The notes beneath the pieces were generated by a model that was given only the letters and a program-made list of their open reading frames with translations, made no database searches and was not told the DNA's origin. A DNA stretch of 64,000 nt from Lanius collurio (lineage: Eukaryota; Chordata; Aves; Passeriformes; Laniidae), in NCBI GenBank assembly GCA_020086605.1, contig JACBWW010000028.1, positions 10,718,885 to 10,782,884 of the forward strand. The letters run 5' to 3'. Each line of letters begins with the position of its first letter. The stretch's first letter is position 1. Shown here in pieces: positions 1-13,875 of this stretch. The translations under genes were made by a program, and so were the position numbers.

Positions 1-3000
1 AAAAATTAAATTATAGCAAAGAATACAATAACATAATTCTATTTCAAGGCCTAAGTGAAAGTGATAGTCGAACAGATTAAGATGTAAAATTCCTTTGTAA
101 AATTTAATTATTTATAATATGATGCATACTCCTTGTTTTATCTGTCATATAATAAAATTATTTCATACAGTGTAGCAGCTGTATCCATTGGTGCTGCTGA
201 CAAAACAAAAATAGTGTCATTGCCAAGAAGGAGGTCAAGAACTTGGGAGGGCAGTTATTCTGACTTCTAATGTTTCATTTTTAAAATAAGAACACTGGCA
301 ATTTTTGCTGGTTTTTATAATGTTATTTGGCAACTAAGCAGTTTTTTCACCTATAATGCTAGTCAAAATCACCCAATTTTTACAAATCTTTTAACAGTAT
401 TGATATATTAAATTACTACATGTTATGCTCTCCTTGGATTGTCAGCTGCCTTATCTCAGTCTCTAATACCTTACAATTTTTTGTTAGGTCCCAAAGAGAC
501 TAGGTACAATTGTTTAAAAGCCTAAATGTTTCATAAGTAATTCTCATTCAGTAGTTAAAATATCTAAATATCATCAATGAAATTGGTGAACCTGTAGGAT
601 CAAAATCAGAAGCAGTTGCCAACACACTTTTAAAATTCTTTGATTTTTTAGTGTAACTCTTAGGATGCTGATCATAATAGAACCTTTAGGTCATTCCTTC
701 AACTGCTCAACTCTCCTGGAAAGTTCTACTATTTGGACCATATACTTGAAATATATGGTGAGCTTATAATAATTAATTCACCATAATTAATGATATTTAT
801 AATGGACACTTTAAATTTCAACCTTCAGTTATATAGTGCTATTTTAGTGTTCATGTTTCTCTTTGTGATGTTTGAGCTGTTGCACAGCTTCTTTACAAGA
901 AAGCAGAAGCAAAAATAAGAAAAATAAGTTAATCAAGGGGAAATTGTATGGATTTCCAGAAAATCACATTTCATTCTGCCAATTCAATATGAAAACAAAG
1001 AATAGTCTGACAACTGTATTCTGCTTAATGGCTCTGCTGTGTAAGTCTCTTAGTGAAGTAACGCACACACACAAACAACAACAAAGGACAAGATACGTAA
1101 ATCATGTAAATGTTGGGAAATAAGGCACTAAAACAGGCTAGCTTTTATCAGCCCAGCAGTGCTTAGTAATAAAGGCACTACTCACAGAGCATTTCTGCAG
1201 TTCCAACAATAAACTCATCTAAGAAAATTAGGTTTCTCTCTTCTACATTCTGGAATATTTTGAATTTAAAATCATTTATTTCATGGAGCACCTACATGTT
1301 TTAATTCTGGCACAGATATTGCCTTTCTTTATAATGTTTTAATTAAATGGGAAAATAGCTTACAGTATCAAACTCTGAAAAAAAGAAATCTGACCAACAT
1401 TTGTTTAATCTCAGCTAGGCACATAAAACTGTGTTCTAATCTAAATGTTATGTCTGCATTTGATCAACATTTTTGCCATGACCTTGTAGTAACTCTGTAA
1501 ATATTATCCATCTTTGTGCAATGATTTTTCAAAAGAAATTTTTTCTAGTGTTAGCACAAGTTTCATGCCATTCTAACCTACTGCCAAATTATATTTTTCT
1601 GTCAGTCTTTGGACCTGCCAAAACCATAATTTTCTTATGATTGTACTTAATAAATTGTCTAGGGTGGCAGATTTTCTTAGTAGGAGTTCAGCATTTTCAA
1701 ATTCATTAAAAGATGTCATAATCAAACGAAACTTCTCTTAATCTCTGCTTCATACTGTTGTGGCATGAGACTGAATCTTCCTGCATGGCATCAAACACAG
1801 AGCTGCAAAAGCTCTGCATTTTGTAGGAATTGCTCAGCACGCTTGCCATAACACACCAGAGATTCCCAAGGCCAGACATGAAGTATACTGTTACAAGCAA
1901 AACACCAAAAGACCATTTGAAGATGGGAAATTATGTTGTTTATCACCATGACTCAGAATCTTAGACATTTGAGATTAGGTCCTTAATCTACCTAGACAAG
2001 TTAATATTGTTGTAGGTTAGTAGCTCACCTGCGTACATAAAACACGTTTGTGAGGTCGCAGAGCACTAAACATTTTTCTCTTCTTTTATTCTAGTTGTAA
2101 AACACTGCCTGTAATGTGCCTTCAGTGTCACATTGCTCAGAAAGGTGAAGGCAACACCAAACAATACAGATCCTTCACTTATTGCCCCACAACTACCCCC
2201 CCTACCAAAAGAAACCCCTCACAGATAGAAATAGTGCTGAACTGCCTAGAAGCTGAGTGACATTGTTGTTTCATGGTCAACAAACCCTACATCTCAACAA
2301 ATGTCTTTCACAAAGCTGTCTGTTACCTTGATTTCAGGCCTCAAATTCCTTCTGTTGATATCAGACCTTATTTTCTGCACAATATTAGCCTGATCTGAAG
2401 GCAGCGCAAAGTAAGATTTCAGGGAGAGTTTTTGGAATGTTATTAAGTACATAAAAATCATTCAGTTGCTTAGATGTTTTCATAAGTAAATCTGCATCAC
2501 TTGTCCCTAAAATAACAGCAATTAGACACCGGTGAAACTAGAAGGTTTTTAACAACTTCATAATACCCCAAAAGAAGCAATTTTTCTTTTCCAAGGAAAA
2601 TCAGGTAAAATACATGAAAATGAAAAAGAAAACAAAGAAACACTCCTCCCCACCCCCTCCCCCAGTGCCTCTGGAACTTAATACTCAAAACAAACAAACA
2701 AAGAACCCCCCAAATTCCCTAAACAAACAAAAAACTACTCAGGAACTTCTTCTATCATAACTCTATTTTATTTCAGTATGTGGTTCCCACAGACGAGATT
2801 TGGTCAAGAGGAAAACAAAGTGAAAAATATCTTTTATTTTCATTTCAATATTTTCAAATTATTAGGATACCTCAGTCATTTATAACACATTTAAATTACA
2901 TTTTTAAGGAGAACCTGAATTAGTTGAAAGCAACTTAATTGAAACTATTTTTTTTTCAATAGTGAGCACAAATGCAGGAAGTGCATTCCTGGAGCAAATT

Positions 3001-6000
3001 ATCACATTGCCCTATCTCCATTTCAGCTTCATATTCAAAGACAGCACAAGAACAGACAATTAATAAGGCAATAGAATATCTAAGGAGTGTTGGTAGAACA
3101 TAGAGTCCTTGGATTAGTATTGTTTTTTCTTTATTCTCCTTTTCATCCAACTATCAGGAAACTGCAGAGAATTTAGAGTTATATTGATCACTTGCTTCCT
3201 ACATAGCTGTATTTAGGTTCTTTATAACAATTTATAACTACTTTGGGAGGGTAGTTTTACTGAAATGAGAAAAAAATTATTCTATCAAAGCAGGTTTATC
3301 TTCAGCAGATGTATATGAATACTCAGTTTTTGGAAAGAGATACACCATGACTTATGAAGATTGTTGCACCTATTGAACAGACAACTGAACCTCTGAATCA
3401 AACCATCAGGCACTGCACTTTTAAAAATTAAATCCAGCATTGATTTCAGCTCACTTTGTAAAGAAAAGCCCAGCATCATGAACACAATTTTGTTGTGATT
3501 TAATTGTTGTTATGCCATTTCTGCTCTAAGTGTCAACAATTTACAGAAGTAACCCAGGGCACTAATCACTGTCACCACTCATCCAGTACCAGAAGGGGAC
3601 AAGCAGCCTTCAAAGTCCTCAAGGAGCCCAGATGGCACTGTCAGAGTCATGATGCCCTAGTTTTGCTAAACCAGTGCCAGGTAATAGTAGAAAGGCTGTA
3701 ATCACCCCTGTGGACAAAAAAGTGCATGGAAGCCATCACTACATAGCATGGGGCAGGCCATAACAAAACAGTTCATGCTAAGGCAATAAAGTTGAGTCTT
3801 GTCAGTCCCAACAAAATCAGGATGACAAGATTGTGGCATTTCCATGAGTAATTTTTTCTCATATGCAGATGGAAGTATTTGGAATGTGACTGTTTTTCTC
3901 TGATACTGATTGGAGCTCTACTGCAAGGATTCAATTTTTTGGCAGTTTATTTGGGGTGGTTGAACACAGTGTATGTAGATTTTTTGCTTAACCTTCTTAA
4001 AACCTTGCTGTTGAAACTATTAAATGGAACTATCCAATCTCTCAAAATACCCAATTTCAAAGACATAGTGTATTAAACTTCAAAGGTTTTGTGTATGTCT
4101 GTAATCAATCCAAGTAATGATATTGTACACAATTTTCCATTCCATTCTGAATGAAATTACCACAAAATTTAAAAAACAGGTTTAGTATTAAAGCTGTGGG
4201 CCAGCTCCCCATTTTAGTGTAGGCTGTCATTTGTAAGGACTAAATAGTCATTAACACAATGATAGAATAATAATTAAATTAGATTTCTGTCTTAGAAAAG
4301 AGAAATCCATAGTATCATTTTGCTTCATCTCTTTACCTCAGCAAAGGTCAATTTCAACTCATTTTCATGGTATTCTTTTTACTTTAGGTCAACAGACTCA
4401 CGGATATAAAACAAAGCCAGAGGAGTTAATTAACATATGCTGATTGAATAAAAAATTACTAAAACATCCTTGGTGAGTAACCAATATAATTCTGCAGAAT
4501 ATGGTGCTTATGAGACTCATATTAAACAAATAAGAATTCTTGCTAAAAATGTGAAATTATAAATTAATAAGAAAAGCAGTTAGCTAAAGATTCTTAATTA
4601 TTTTGATTCAAAGAATTTTGTAAAAGGGAGGATTTACAATGAATAGAGCCTGTCCTACAAATGCATCTTGATATTATGTAAAAAGCACATAATTTACATT
4701 ACACATGGTAGTTGAACTCTAATCCCAAGAGATATTAAGAATACAAACAGGCCTTTTTGTAAGGTGATAAATACCTAGACCAGAATGAAAAAATTTCTAT
4801 AGGCTAATAAGGATAGAAAAATTCAAAAACAATAGTAAGATTTTGCAGTTGCTGCCTCGGACCAGTGCATACAATTTAGAAAATACTACTGGGAAAAGAA
4901 AATTCAAAACTCCAAGGTATTGTAGTTATTTTATATGAACTAGTGTGTATATAATCAGAAATTTAAAAAAATTCATCATAGATCTTCGTCACCTCCTTTC
5001 AAAACTCTTTCAAATCGACTGAAATTACCACTAAATATTTGAAAATGTTAAGAAATTATATAAATTCTTATGAAGTATTAAAAATAGACCAAGTTTTAGT
5101 CCATTGGAAAAGAATTTAATTCTAAACTTAACACTGATGGAAACTTTATGTCATGTTTTATGTCAGGAAAAGATTTTGTCTAGTCTCAGTCATTCTTCTG
5201 CTCTGATTTGCTGCCAAGGCAAGATGCAAATGCTAAGGATAAAAGAACATTTTACCTCATTAGTTTAATACTCCCCTGAGTCTCCTTGCCAACAGGTACC
5301 TCTGTATTTATAGTTTTACAAGCTCCTTTTCTTTTCACTGAACCAATTCCATGGAAAATCACTGCTGCTGTGACAAACTGCCTGCCATCGTGAGTGGCTG
5401 CATGGTGCTGATCTGCTGGCAGGGATTAAAGCACAACAGATTCAAAGTCTCTCTTCAGAAATCAACACCAAGTCACTGAATTATTGCTCACAAGTAGCAC
5501 AAGTACCTTGTAGTTTAACTCAGTTTCCTGACAGAAAGACCTGAACTAAGACTTTGCTGCAAGGCAGCAGAAGAATACTCTGTAAGTATTCTGGTAAATT
5601 CCTTATGACACCCTAAATACTTGGTGGTGCCTTCTTCAGACATATGTAACATTCTTAACAAAAGCAATCTTTACATGACTGAAACTACATGCATATGACT
5701 GGCAGTGGAAAACATTGCATGGAGAGAAAGAGGGGTTTCAAGTCAAGCTGAACTACTTTTGTAATAGTTTTTTAGAAGTAAATTAACAATGAGTCAAAAA
5801 TGTCTTAGTTAACAAGTACAGTAAAGATATTAAAAAAACCCCAAAACTGCATTATCCTCTCCTCATTTTGTTTTTAATCTGGTATGTGGCAATAGTAAGA
5901 GGAAAATAATTTCCTTCTTTTCAATTGAGCAACATACATAACAAGGAGAAGTAATGTTAACGGGAGAAAAGAATGTGTTTTACCTGACACTCTAGCTGAG

Positions 6001-8202
6001 TGTGAGGAAAACAAGCTGCTTGTAGACAAAATCTTTCCCCAAACTGGGTTTTATTAAAACCAGGAAACAGAGAAAGCAGTTACATAGGTGTTTATGTGAA
6101 TTTGGTCTGAAGAACTGCACGCCCACCTCCACTTGAAGCCTGCATTCCCTTCCACCTGTGAAGCCCAGTGCCTCCCCAGCTCTGATACACCTTTCCTCTC
6201 CAGCAGCCTTTAGCTCCTGCTCACTGCCCTGCTTTTCTGTTTGAGAGCTATCTCTAGCTGTACTGCAAGCCACAAAACAGCAGGAACATTTAAGCAATTT
6301 TTAATCCTGGTATTTTGGATCATTAATACAAGTCTCTGTAGACTCACTGCTTAGAACAAGTGCTTCAGCAACATATTTACAAGATGCTTACATTTTTTTT
6401 CAGCTAAAACCATTTCCTCTGCTCTCTTTCCTGCCTCAAAGGAACTATCACTCATACAAGAGTTCATCTTTTGCATACAAATTATTAACGAGATGTAGTG
6501 GCATTAGGCAGACCATTTGCTAAGTAATTAGATAACCTACCTTAGAAAACGTGGGGAAAACTAAAGTGAGAGTTTCCAGATGGTACAAATTTTTACTTTA
6601 GTCATTAAGATTGAAAGGCAAATTAGGAATATGTGTGCATGTGAAGTTAGTATATTAATTTAAATTACTAGTCAGATGTAATTTAGCCAGCATACACTGA
6701 AAATCTCATTTTGTATTTATTTTTCAACCAAGATGAGTGTCACTAGCACTAAAACCTCTTTCTCAGAAGAGGTGCTCTGTATAAGTCTCCTCCAGCAAAG
6801 ACGATCAGTCTGACCGAACAACACAAAGTTGGGAGGAAATTTTCTTTCTGAAATCCAAGCCACTTTTACAGCTTTCAAATCAGGCACTTTGGAAGTCTCA
6901 GATGTCAAAATCATTAGCCACCTTCGAAATCTAGATAAAGGAAAGAAGTAATTTAGGATGACTTTAATATTGTTTGCTATGGTTGTCTTTACCTCTGACT
7001 CTACTGTGAAACTGAGATACAACTATGTCGCCTTCACAAAACGACTGCAACAGACCCCAGCAGGGTGTATTTTCCCATGTGCGGAGCTGTAGTCTCATGC
7101 TAATGGATGATCCTCAAACATTAAGAAATTGCATTAAATCTCCTTGTGATTGGTGAACTTATTTTCAGAGGGATTTTACTTCCATATAGGTTCTTAAATG
7201 AACAGACCAGACTTTCAGAAGCATTCAAGTGTTTTCCTTCTTTGCATCACCATAGGCACTGCTGTGCTGGAAATGCCTCAATACCACAGCTGAGACTGAC
7301 TCCTGCTGAGCAGCAACAGGAACACCTTGGAAGCACATCCAGGGCAATCTCATTGGTTACCCTGTAAATGAGTTCCTGGCACGTCCTGTTTATCAGGGTA
7401 CAGATGAAAGTGTGCATAGAGCAGCTTATTTTCACACAGCACAGCTGTAGGGAAATATCCTGTACACTGTGTCCAGGTGCTGTCATGTGGCCACTGCAAA
7501 GCAAATTCATGGGCATGAACGTTTCCCAGAAAAGAGGAACCATGTGTGCTACACAGGTGAGCAGATAATGCAGGCAGGATGTCTCAAGGCTGAGTCTGAG
7601 ATCCTTAAAGGCAAAATGACCAAGAAAATCTCCCGGTGTCTTGAGAGCACCGAGCTTCCTGCAGTCCCTGAAGAGGCAAATCTAAGTAGGGACAACTCTT
7701 GTGTGACACTGAGGGACTTGCTTTTTCCCTGCTGAGCAAAGTCAGTTCCCTGATCTCCATAAAATATTCTATATGTTTTATTTTCTAATCTCTAAACCCG
7801 TCATCACTGTAGCCCCTGAAAGTCAGCATCAGCATGTTGAGCAATAGTATGGAAAGCTTATTACTGCTTTATTTGTTTATTAGAGTTTAAAACTGCATGG
7901 TAAAGGAAACACATTTCCAAAGTCCTCTGTTCCACTTTTTCATCTGCAAATACTGCAGGAAAAGTATTTATTGTGCAATTTCTCTCAAAAGGCACAACCT
8001 GGTTTAGTGACAGAGACCTTTTAGTGGATTTTCTGTGCTCCCAGACCTGAAAACGTAACTATTCTGACAATATTCCTACTAGAGGTTATTTTTAAAAGTT
8101 TTTGTGCAGATTTAGATGTGCCTTAGATTTAAGTCAATAACACCAAAATGCCTAGTGCATTATTTTTTACAAAGTACTGCATGTTCATGTTATATATCGA
8201 GA
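1..8202. other. Unannotated AT-rich stretch
   Basis: I see no recognisable gene or repeat here. Open frames are all under 102 codons and show no domain. A pyrimidine-rich patch lies near 2646-2666, and short A-rich tracts occur near 5830. Two less AT-rich patches, about 6100-6260 and 7030-7740, have short open frames on both strands but no similarity I can name. They could be decayed mobile elements or conserved non-coding DNA, and the sequence alone does not decide. Confidence 0.5.
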
Positions 8203-8335
8203 AGCAGCATAGCCAGTAGATATGATTACTGAACCAGAACCTAAAAATCTAGGCATTATCCTAGCTCTGCCATGATTTACTATGTGATTCTTGGACTATC
8301 CCTTGATCTTCTCAAACTTCTGTTTCCTCCCTTAT
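8203..8335 (+). repeat. MIR-like SINE fragment (ancient)
   Basis: The order of short blocks follows the MIR SINE from its tRNA-derived head into its core: a GCATAGCC-like start, ACTGAACCAG, a CCTAGCTCTGCCA block, ACTATGTGATTCTTGG (matching the 'tgtgtgaccttggg' block), then a CTCAAACTTCTGTTTCC block (matching 'ctctgtgcctcagtttcc'). MIR is an ancient amniote tRNA-derived SINE, retroposed by LINE L2 machinery and extinct in birds, so a diverged relic is expected. The copy lacks the distal core and tail. Identification rests on recalled consensus. Confidence 0.72.
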
Positions 8336-11300
8336 TTTTTGTTGTACTTATTTAGAATACAGTATCTTACATGGCAAACCCCCACTCCCTTGTGCCCTTA
8401 GCAGAAGGATTTATGACCTGAAGTGCAACATCTAAATACAGACTGTTGAAACAGTACTGATGCTGATGTAAACAAGAAACATTAACATAAATATTTCCTT
8501 TTTACCAAAAGCAAGTGTAACATTTCTTGCTTATTCCAGTAATGTTAATTATTGCTGAATGTAATCAAGAGCACAAGAAGAATATGCTTTGCATTTGCAT
8601 ATCATGAAAAACAATTCTTTGGTTTGAAGACATCTGTTTTTATATTCCAGATGTGATTCCCCAGAGTAGATCACAAATAACTCTCCTTCATCTCTTGAGC
8701 AAAAAAACAGATTATAAATCTGAGAAAACAAGAGTAGCCTTTTGTTATTGTAGGTATTAATGTTTTAGTTTGGATTTGGGATACTTTATACTCATTGCTT
8801 ATACTGCAAACTGTTCTTCCTTGGGCAATTTACTCATAACATATGCTTGTTAATGGCAACTTGACTTTTATTAAATAATATCAATGTTCCAAGACAAAAA
8901 TAAAAACATATTCTTTCACCCTAAGGGAAAAAATATTCTATTCTTGACTTCAAAAGCAGTGACTGGAAAATCTGGAAAATGCCTTTGAGAAAAATGCACT
9001 AGTCTAACTTCAAAAAGGAGGAGCTGAGGTGTAGTACAGACCCACAACATCTGTCCTCTCTGCTCTCAGCAGCTGAGGCACCAGCACCAGCTGAAAGATA
9101 AATCAGCTTGCACTGACCTGTCCTTTGGACAGCTCAGCTGTACCTGCAATGCTATACAGGCACTGCAGTGTAGGTTTAATCTTGTTTATAACATTCAATA
9201 TCGCCACTGAATGTTGCACTTATGTTTTAAATATAATTTTGCGCAAATTGAATAAATTATTCAGACTTTGTCTGTTGTAGAAAACCAGCCTGCTTTACTG
9301 ACATGATTGGAAAGGGATTATTGTCTTAGTGTGGACACTTCATACCACTACAAAGGTACCTGTACAGGAAGGATAATAAACCACACAAATATAAATCAGT
9401 TTTAACAGTCCATAAGTGCCCTTATTTCCCAAACTGGGAGATCTTTATGGTTTTCAAATAATAATTCCCTATTTGCTCAAAACTGTAATAAAAGACCAGA
9501 TTTACTGATTCTAACTAACTGGGAAAAAAACTCCAAACCCTGCAAAACATTAAAAAAATCCCCAAAACCACAAACATAAAATAAAAAACACAACCCTATA
9601 TTCTTCCCTAATATGTTTAAAGAAGAATTACTGTGAGGATTAACATTAGTTCTACTCAATATACTTTTTTATAAGAATGAACATAAACTGCTCTAAAATT
9701 TTTCCTCATACATAAAGGTTTACTTCCTGGGATAAGACATCCATATTTCTTTTACCTTATTAGCTACTGCCACTTTTCCCAGCTTTCTTAGAAGAATAAG
9801 ACAAAAAAAAAAGACAGTACAAGTCTCTCTCGATCTTCTCAAGTATTTCTCAGCAAAACATCACAAAGAAGGATACTATACAAAATTTTATTGATTCTCT
9901 CTGTATTTTCAGCTAATGAGTAGGCCCGGTTTTGAACAATTTCAAGCAAGAATGCTTAAATTCAAGAACATAAAATCCCAATCACCAAACACTTTTTTAA
10001 AACTCTTTGACCCTAGTGTCCAGATAAGTGAATTGCAAGCTCTGATACACCCGCATTTGAGTAAATCCCAGTTAGATCAGATTAAATCTAGCAAGTGGAT
10101 GTGACAAGTGAACAGGGATACTGATCCTGATCCTGCTTACTACTGTAGTTTAGCCCTTCTTCAGCAACCCACCCAGGCTCTGCTCTGTTCCACGCCCTTC
10201 ATGGCTGTCATGACCAAGGACTGCTGCAGAGCATTGGGTTTCAATGCAGCCTGATCAGCACATGGTGAAACTCACCTTGCCAGCTACACAAAGGCTACAC
10301 AAGAGCTACCAGAACCAAGACAGTCTTTAGCAATCCGCAGGTTCACAGTGTTTTTATTTCCCTGAGACCCTGGTCCTCTCTGTCTCAGATCAATAGCTGT
10401 GAGCTGGCAGTGGCTCCTGCGCTCCTTCTCCTCGGTGGGGCTGGTCTGTGCTGCTCCAGCCTCTGCCCTGCAGCCCTGCAGCACACTTCTTAAGCCCTGC
10501 TCATAGAATGCCAAGTGGTGCTGACCCCTGCACCTCCCCAGTGCAGCTGCTGAGCTCTTGAGCGGTTTGTGAACAGTGCTATGGAACACAGCCCCTGCCT
10601 TGCACCAACTCTTCTCCCTTGCTTTTTTTTCATATTGGCCACGCCAAAAGCTTTGCTAAAGTGATAATATTTGCATAATATGCTGCTTCTCCTTCTGATT
10701 TGTGATGAAAATGCAGTTTGCCACAGTCCATACCGAGCAAGGCAGTGACTGAGTATTGATCCCAAACCACTAATGCTGGTGTCTATCCTTGACAAGGGCA
10801 CTTGTGTCATTAGCCTCACACAAGGTTATAAAATCTAAAATATCTAGAGCCTTGTGACTTAGATGTTCTGCAGTTTAAAACCAAAGATCAGAAATATCAA
10901 AGCCTTGAGCTTACAGAAAAACAGAGCACACTGTTATACCTTTATTTTGGATGATATTGACGTTGCTGGAATGCCTCAAGCTTCTACCAATCTACAGATT
11001 TATAAAGCAAATCAGGATTAAAAAGTCCTCTGTGTGTGCAGAGCTGTTCATTTAACACTGCAGCAGAAAAAAAGTCAGATCTTTAGGAAGACAAAAACTG
11101 TACTATTTTCTTCAGCTTTCAGAAAAAAACCCACACACTTCTGAAGATTTTATATTACTTTCTCTCCTAAACTCCCGGGTTTCAATTTATGCTATTAATG
11201 CAATCTTAGAGGTTCATATTTTATTATTATGCATTTATTATTTTATTCCTACCTTACACCTTCAGTTTTAGAATGTGAAGAGTATCCACCTGACAGAAAA

Positions 11301-13475
11301 TATAGATATGAAGTCTGTATCTCTACCTAATCTGTGCTTGTAGAGGTAAATTATATCTCCCAACATGTGATAGAAGTGTCATGTTGTTTCATTCCCAGAA
11401 AAATTTCCTTCAGTTTCTCCAGAAGCAGTTTTGCCAGAGGAGAGACTGGGGCAAAAGTGGAGAAAAATGTCTGCTCCATATAAATTAAGTATAGACCTGT
11501 CAGTGTCACCAGAACTGGTGTCTTTGGAAGTGATTCCAGATCATTTGATTCCCTTGAAATCCTGGAACATTTAATGCTTTCATTAGAAACTTCCCAAAGA
11601 AAGTATATGATCTAATTCCCAGCTAATATAAAAAAGAACACTAAACATAAGCCCTTCATCAAAATCTAATAAGTGGATGAAAAGAAATCCTTTCCTTTTG
11701 AGTCTTATTTCTGAAGGTTCTGAATACCAGTGATGACACACAAGTATTGCATCATGCAGATCAAGTCAGGAGTGGGACAGTTTTCTTGCCTGCAGATAAC
11801 AAAGACCAGTCACTTTTCCTGTATTCCTTGCCCATTTTGGGGTCACTGAGCAGCAGGAGCATCTCCTCACCACCTAGACATAGCTGTATTCCCTCAGGCT
11901 TGCATAACTTTCAGCTGGACATTGCTCTGAGAGTTGCAGCCAATGTGCACAAGGGCAGATGGACTAGGGCAGAGGGAGAGGGGAGACAAACGCCCGTGTG
12001 TACCTGGGGCAAGAGCCTTGTGCAGCCCTGCTATGGGCAGGCAGAGTCCCAGCAGGCATGCCACTGGCTGGAGGCAGCCCTGGGGAGTAGGCCCTGTGGT
12101 TTCAGCAGGGTTAGGATTGTGCCTCAATGAATAAATAAATTCTTTCATGAAAGTTAGAACTAAGAACATTTCAACAGAGCTCTCATTTTCCCCTCACAAG
12201 TTTCAACGAAGTCAAAACAATAAAGCTGCTAAGAAGTTAAGGTGGAAAATAGGAAGCTTATGATACATGTCTTCAACGCATTAAGCTTTTTTGGAAAATA
12301 TTTACTACAGTATATTACAGCTAGATTAAATATGGGGAATGGATTTCTCCTAAAGGGATAAACTGAATTGAACCAGGAAGAAACCAAACTTAATTGCATT
12401 GCATTTTGTATAATCAAGCAGAGAGAATTCCTTATTCTGGCTTGGTACTTTACCTTTGGTAGAACTTACACTTCATAATTTAGAATAATATTTTTTTCAA
12501 TTTAAACCAGAGAGACATATGAGGAAAGTAATAAATATATTTTTGAAATCTTTCTGCACTTTATATGTGAAGGATGTAGAGCAAGTTTACAAGAAATCTG
12601 ATGTTCCTGCTGGCAGATTATACCATATATTAAATACATTCTTCATGTCCTTGTTTAAATTATAGGGGGGGAAATATGTTATCTAGTTAAGAAGATTCCA
12701 TTTTAGCTTTAAAAAATCCATTAATTTATAAAATATTACTTCCCTTACATTGGGCAGATATAAAATACTCAAGTCATTATACTCTACCTACATTGCAGAA
12801 ATAGACAGATAAACACCCAGAAGAAGAGACATGGTAAAGACCTAAAGCTATATTAATCATCACCTAGAAAATTAAGTAACATAACAAGAAGGTTTACTCT
12901 TAAAAGAAATGGATGTTTAAAAAAATATAACCCTGCACCATTCACAGATTAAAAGGTACACATCAGATATAGTTCCCAAAAGTCTTTGGTGCTTTTTGAC
13001 TAATGTGTTTGGGTGCGCAGGGGTGGTCAGTGGATGAGCATGAGAGGATTTGCATATTAGTCTGAAGTATCCAGAGCCAGGCTCACCCTGACCCCATCAC
13101 CCCAAAATGACTCCATGGCCAGCACTACAACTCCATGGTTGGAGTCTCCATGACAGCATGTTGGTCCTATCTTGGCACATGTTTCCAAGATAGCTTCTGT
13201 TGAAGCTATTCAGTAAAGGACAGGTTATTTTTGGTGATATTTTAAGTGTCTAAAACCCTTAAAACCAGTATTAAAATTAATTACATATAGTAACAGTCAA
13301 GTATTGCTGTGTTAGCGTGTTGACAGATGTCACTCCACAAGTGTCTACCTTCTGTATACCTAATTCTCCAAGAATAAACAAGAATAAACAAATCTCTATT
13401 CAGACAGAACCAAGCTAATAAATTGTAAGACTCAAAGAATATAAGGCCTTTTATGAAAATATCTCATTCATTAAT
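8336..13475. other. Unannotated stretch with a GC-richer island
   Basis: This is mostly AT-rich unique-looking sequence. The segment about 10130-10640 is clearly richer in G and C, and TTTATT near 10355 could be a reversed polyadenylation signal, so a reverse-strand LTR or retropseudogene is possible but not identified. A similar unidentified GC-richer patch spans about 11750-12130 and carries a 127-codon open frame with no recognisable domain. A 10-bp motif (AGAATAAACA) is repeated twice in tandem at about 13371-13390. Confidence 0.45.
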
Positions 13476-13875
13476 TGTCAGTGATTGAGGCACAGACCCA
13501 GACCAGCAGGGAATCTGAATGGTTTATTCAATGGAATGAACTGGCTTTATAGATTTTTCTAAGGCACAGTATTTCCTCATAGGACGTGGCCATTCCAACA
13601 TATCCCATGTTGCCACATCAGCAACACACTTTCTGAATGTCCTTCTATGGGATGATCACTCCCTGTTCACTCGTCTGTCAGCTCCCAGCAGGCTCCTCTC
13701 CGTAGGGTTTGCCGTGTGACACCTCCTGCCCCCAGGGTCCTGTGGAGACAAGGTCCTGTGTGCTGCCATGTGCTGCTTTGTGCTGCCATGTGCCTCTGCA
13801 GGCAGGTTTTACAGCTCACAGCCTATTTCTCTGTTATAATTCCCCATAGTTAATTATTTTGCCAGTGTTGGATCA
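13476..13875 (-). mobile_element. Solo LTR of an endogenous retrovirus (family shared with 63304-63694)
   Basis: Read on the minus strand, this 400-bp block aligns along its whole length with the plus-strand block at 63304-63694. Shared landmarks in the same order are GTGAGCTGTAAAACCTGCCTG-like sequence, CATGGCAGCAC, a CACACGGCA..CC..CGGAGAG block, AGAAAGTGTGTT, a TATAAA-like box, and an AATAAA signal (plus-strand TTTATT, 13523-13528) about 50 bp before the end. The ends read TG and TGACA on the minus strand, as for LTRs. No internal retroviral sequence adjoins it and no clear target-site duplication is visible, so it is probably an old solo LTR. Outer edges are approximate. Confidence 0.75.

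Noticed and set aside
2646..2666. Minus-strand G-quadruplex motif in the pyrimidine patch
   Set aside because: Only three runs of three or more G are present plus a GG, so it does not meet the four-run pattern.
5831..5850. A7CCCC-AAAACTG-type string shared with about 54253-54270
   Set aside because: A short A-rich match that can arise by chance or from degenerate retroposon tails, and the flanks do not align.
11747..12130. 127-codon plus-strand open frame
   Set aside because: Composition typical of random frames in a GC-richer patch. Overlapping frames on both strands are equally open, and no family is recognised.
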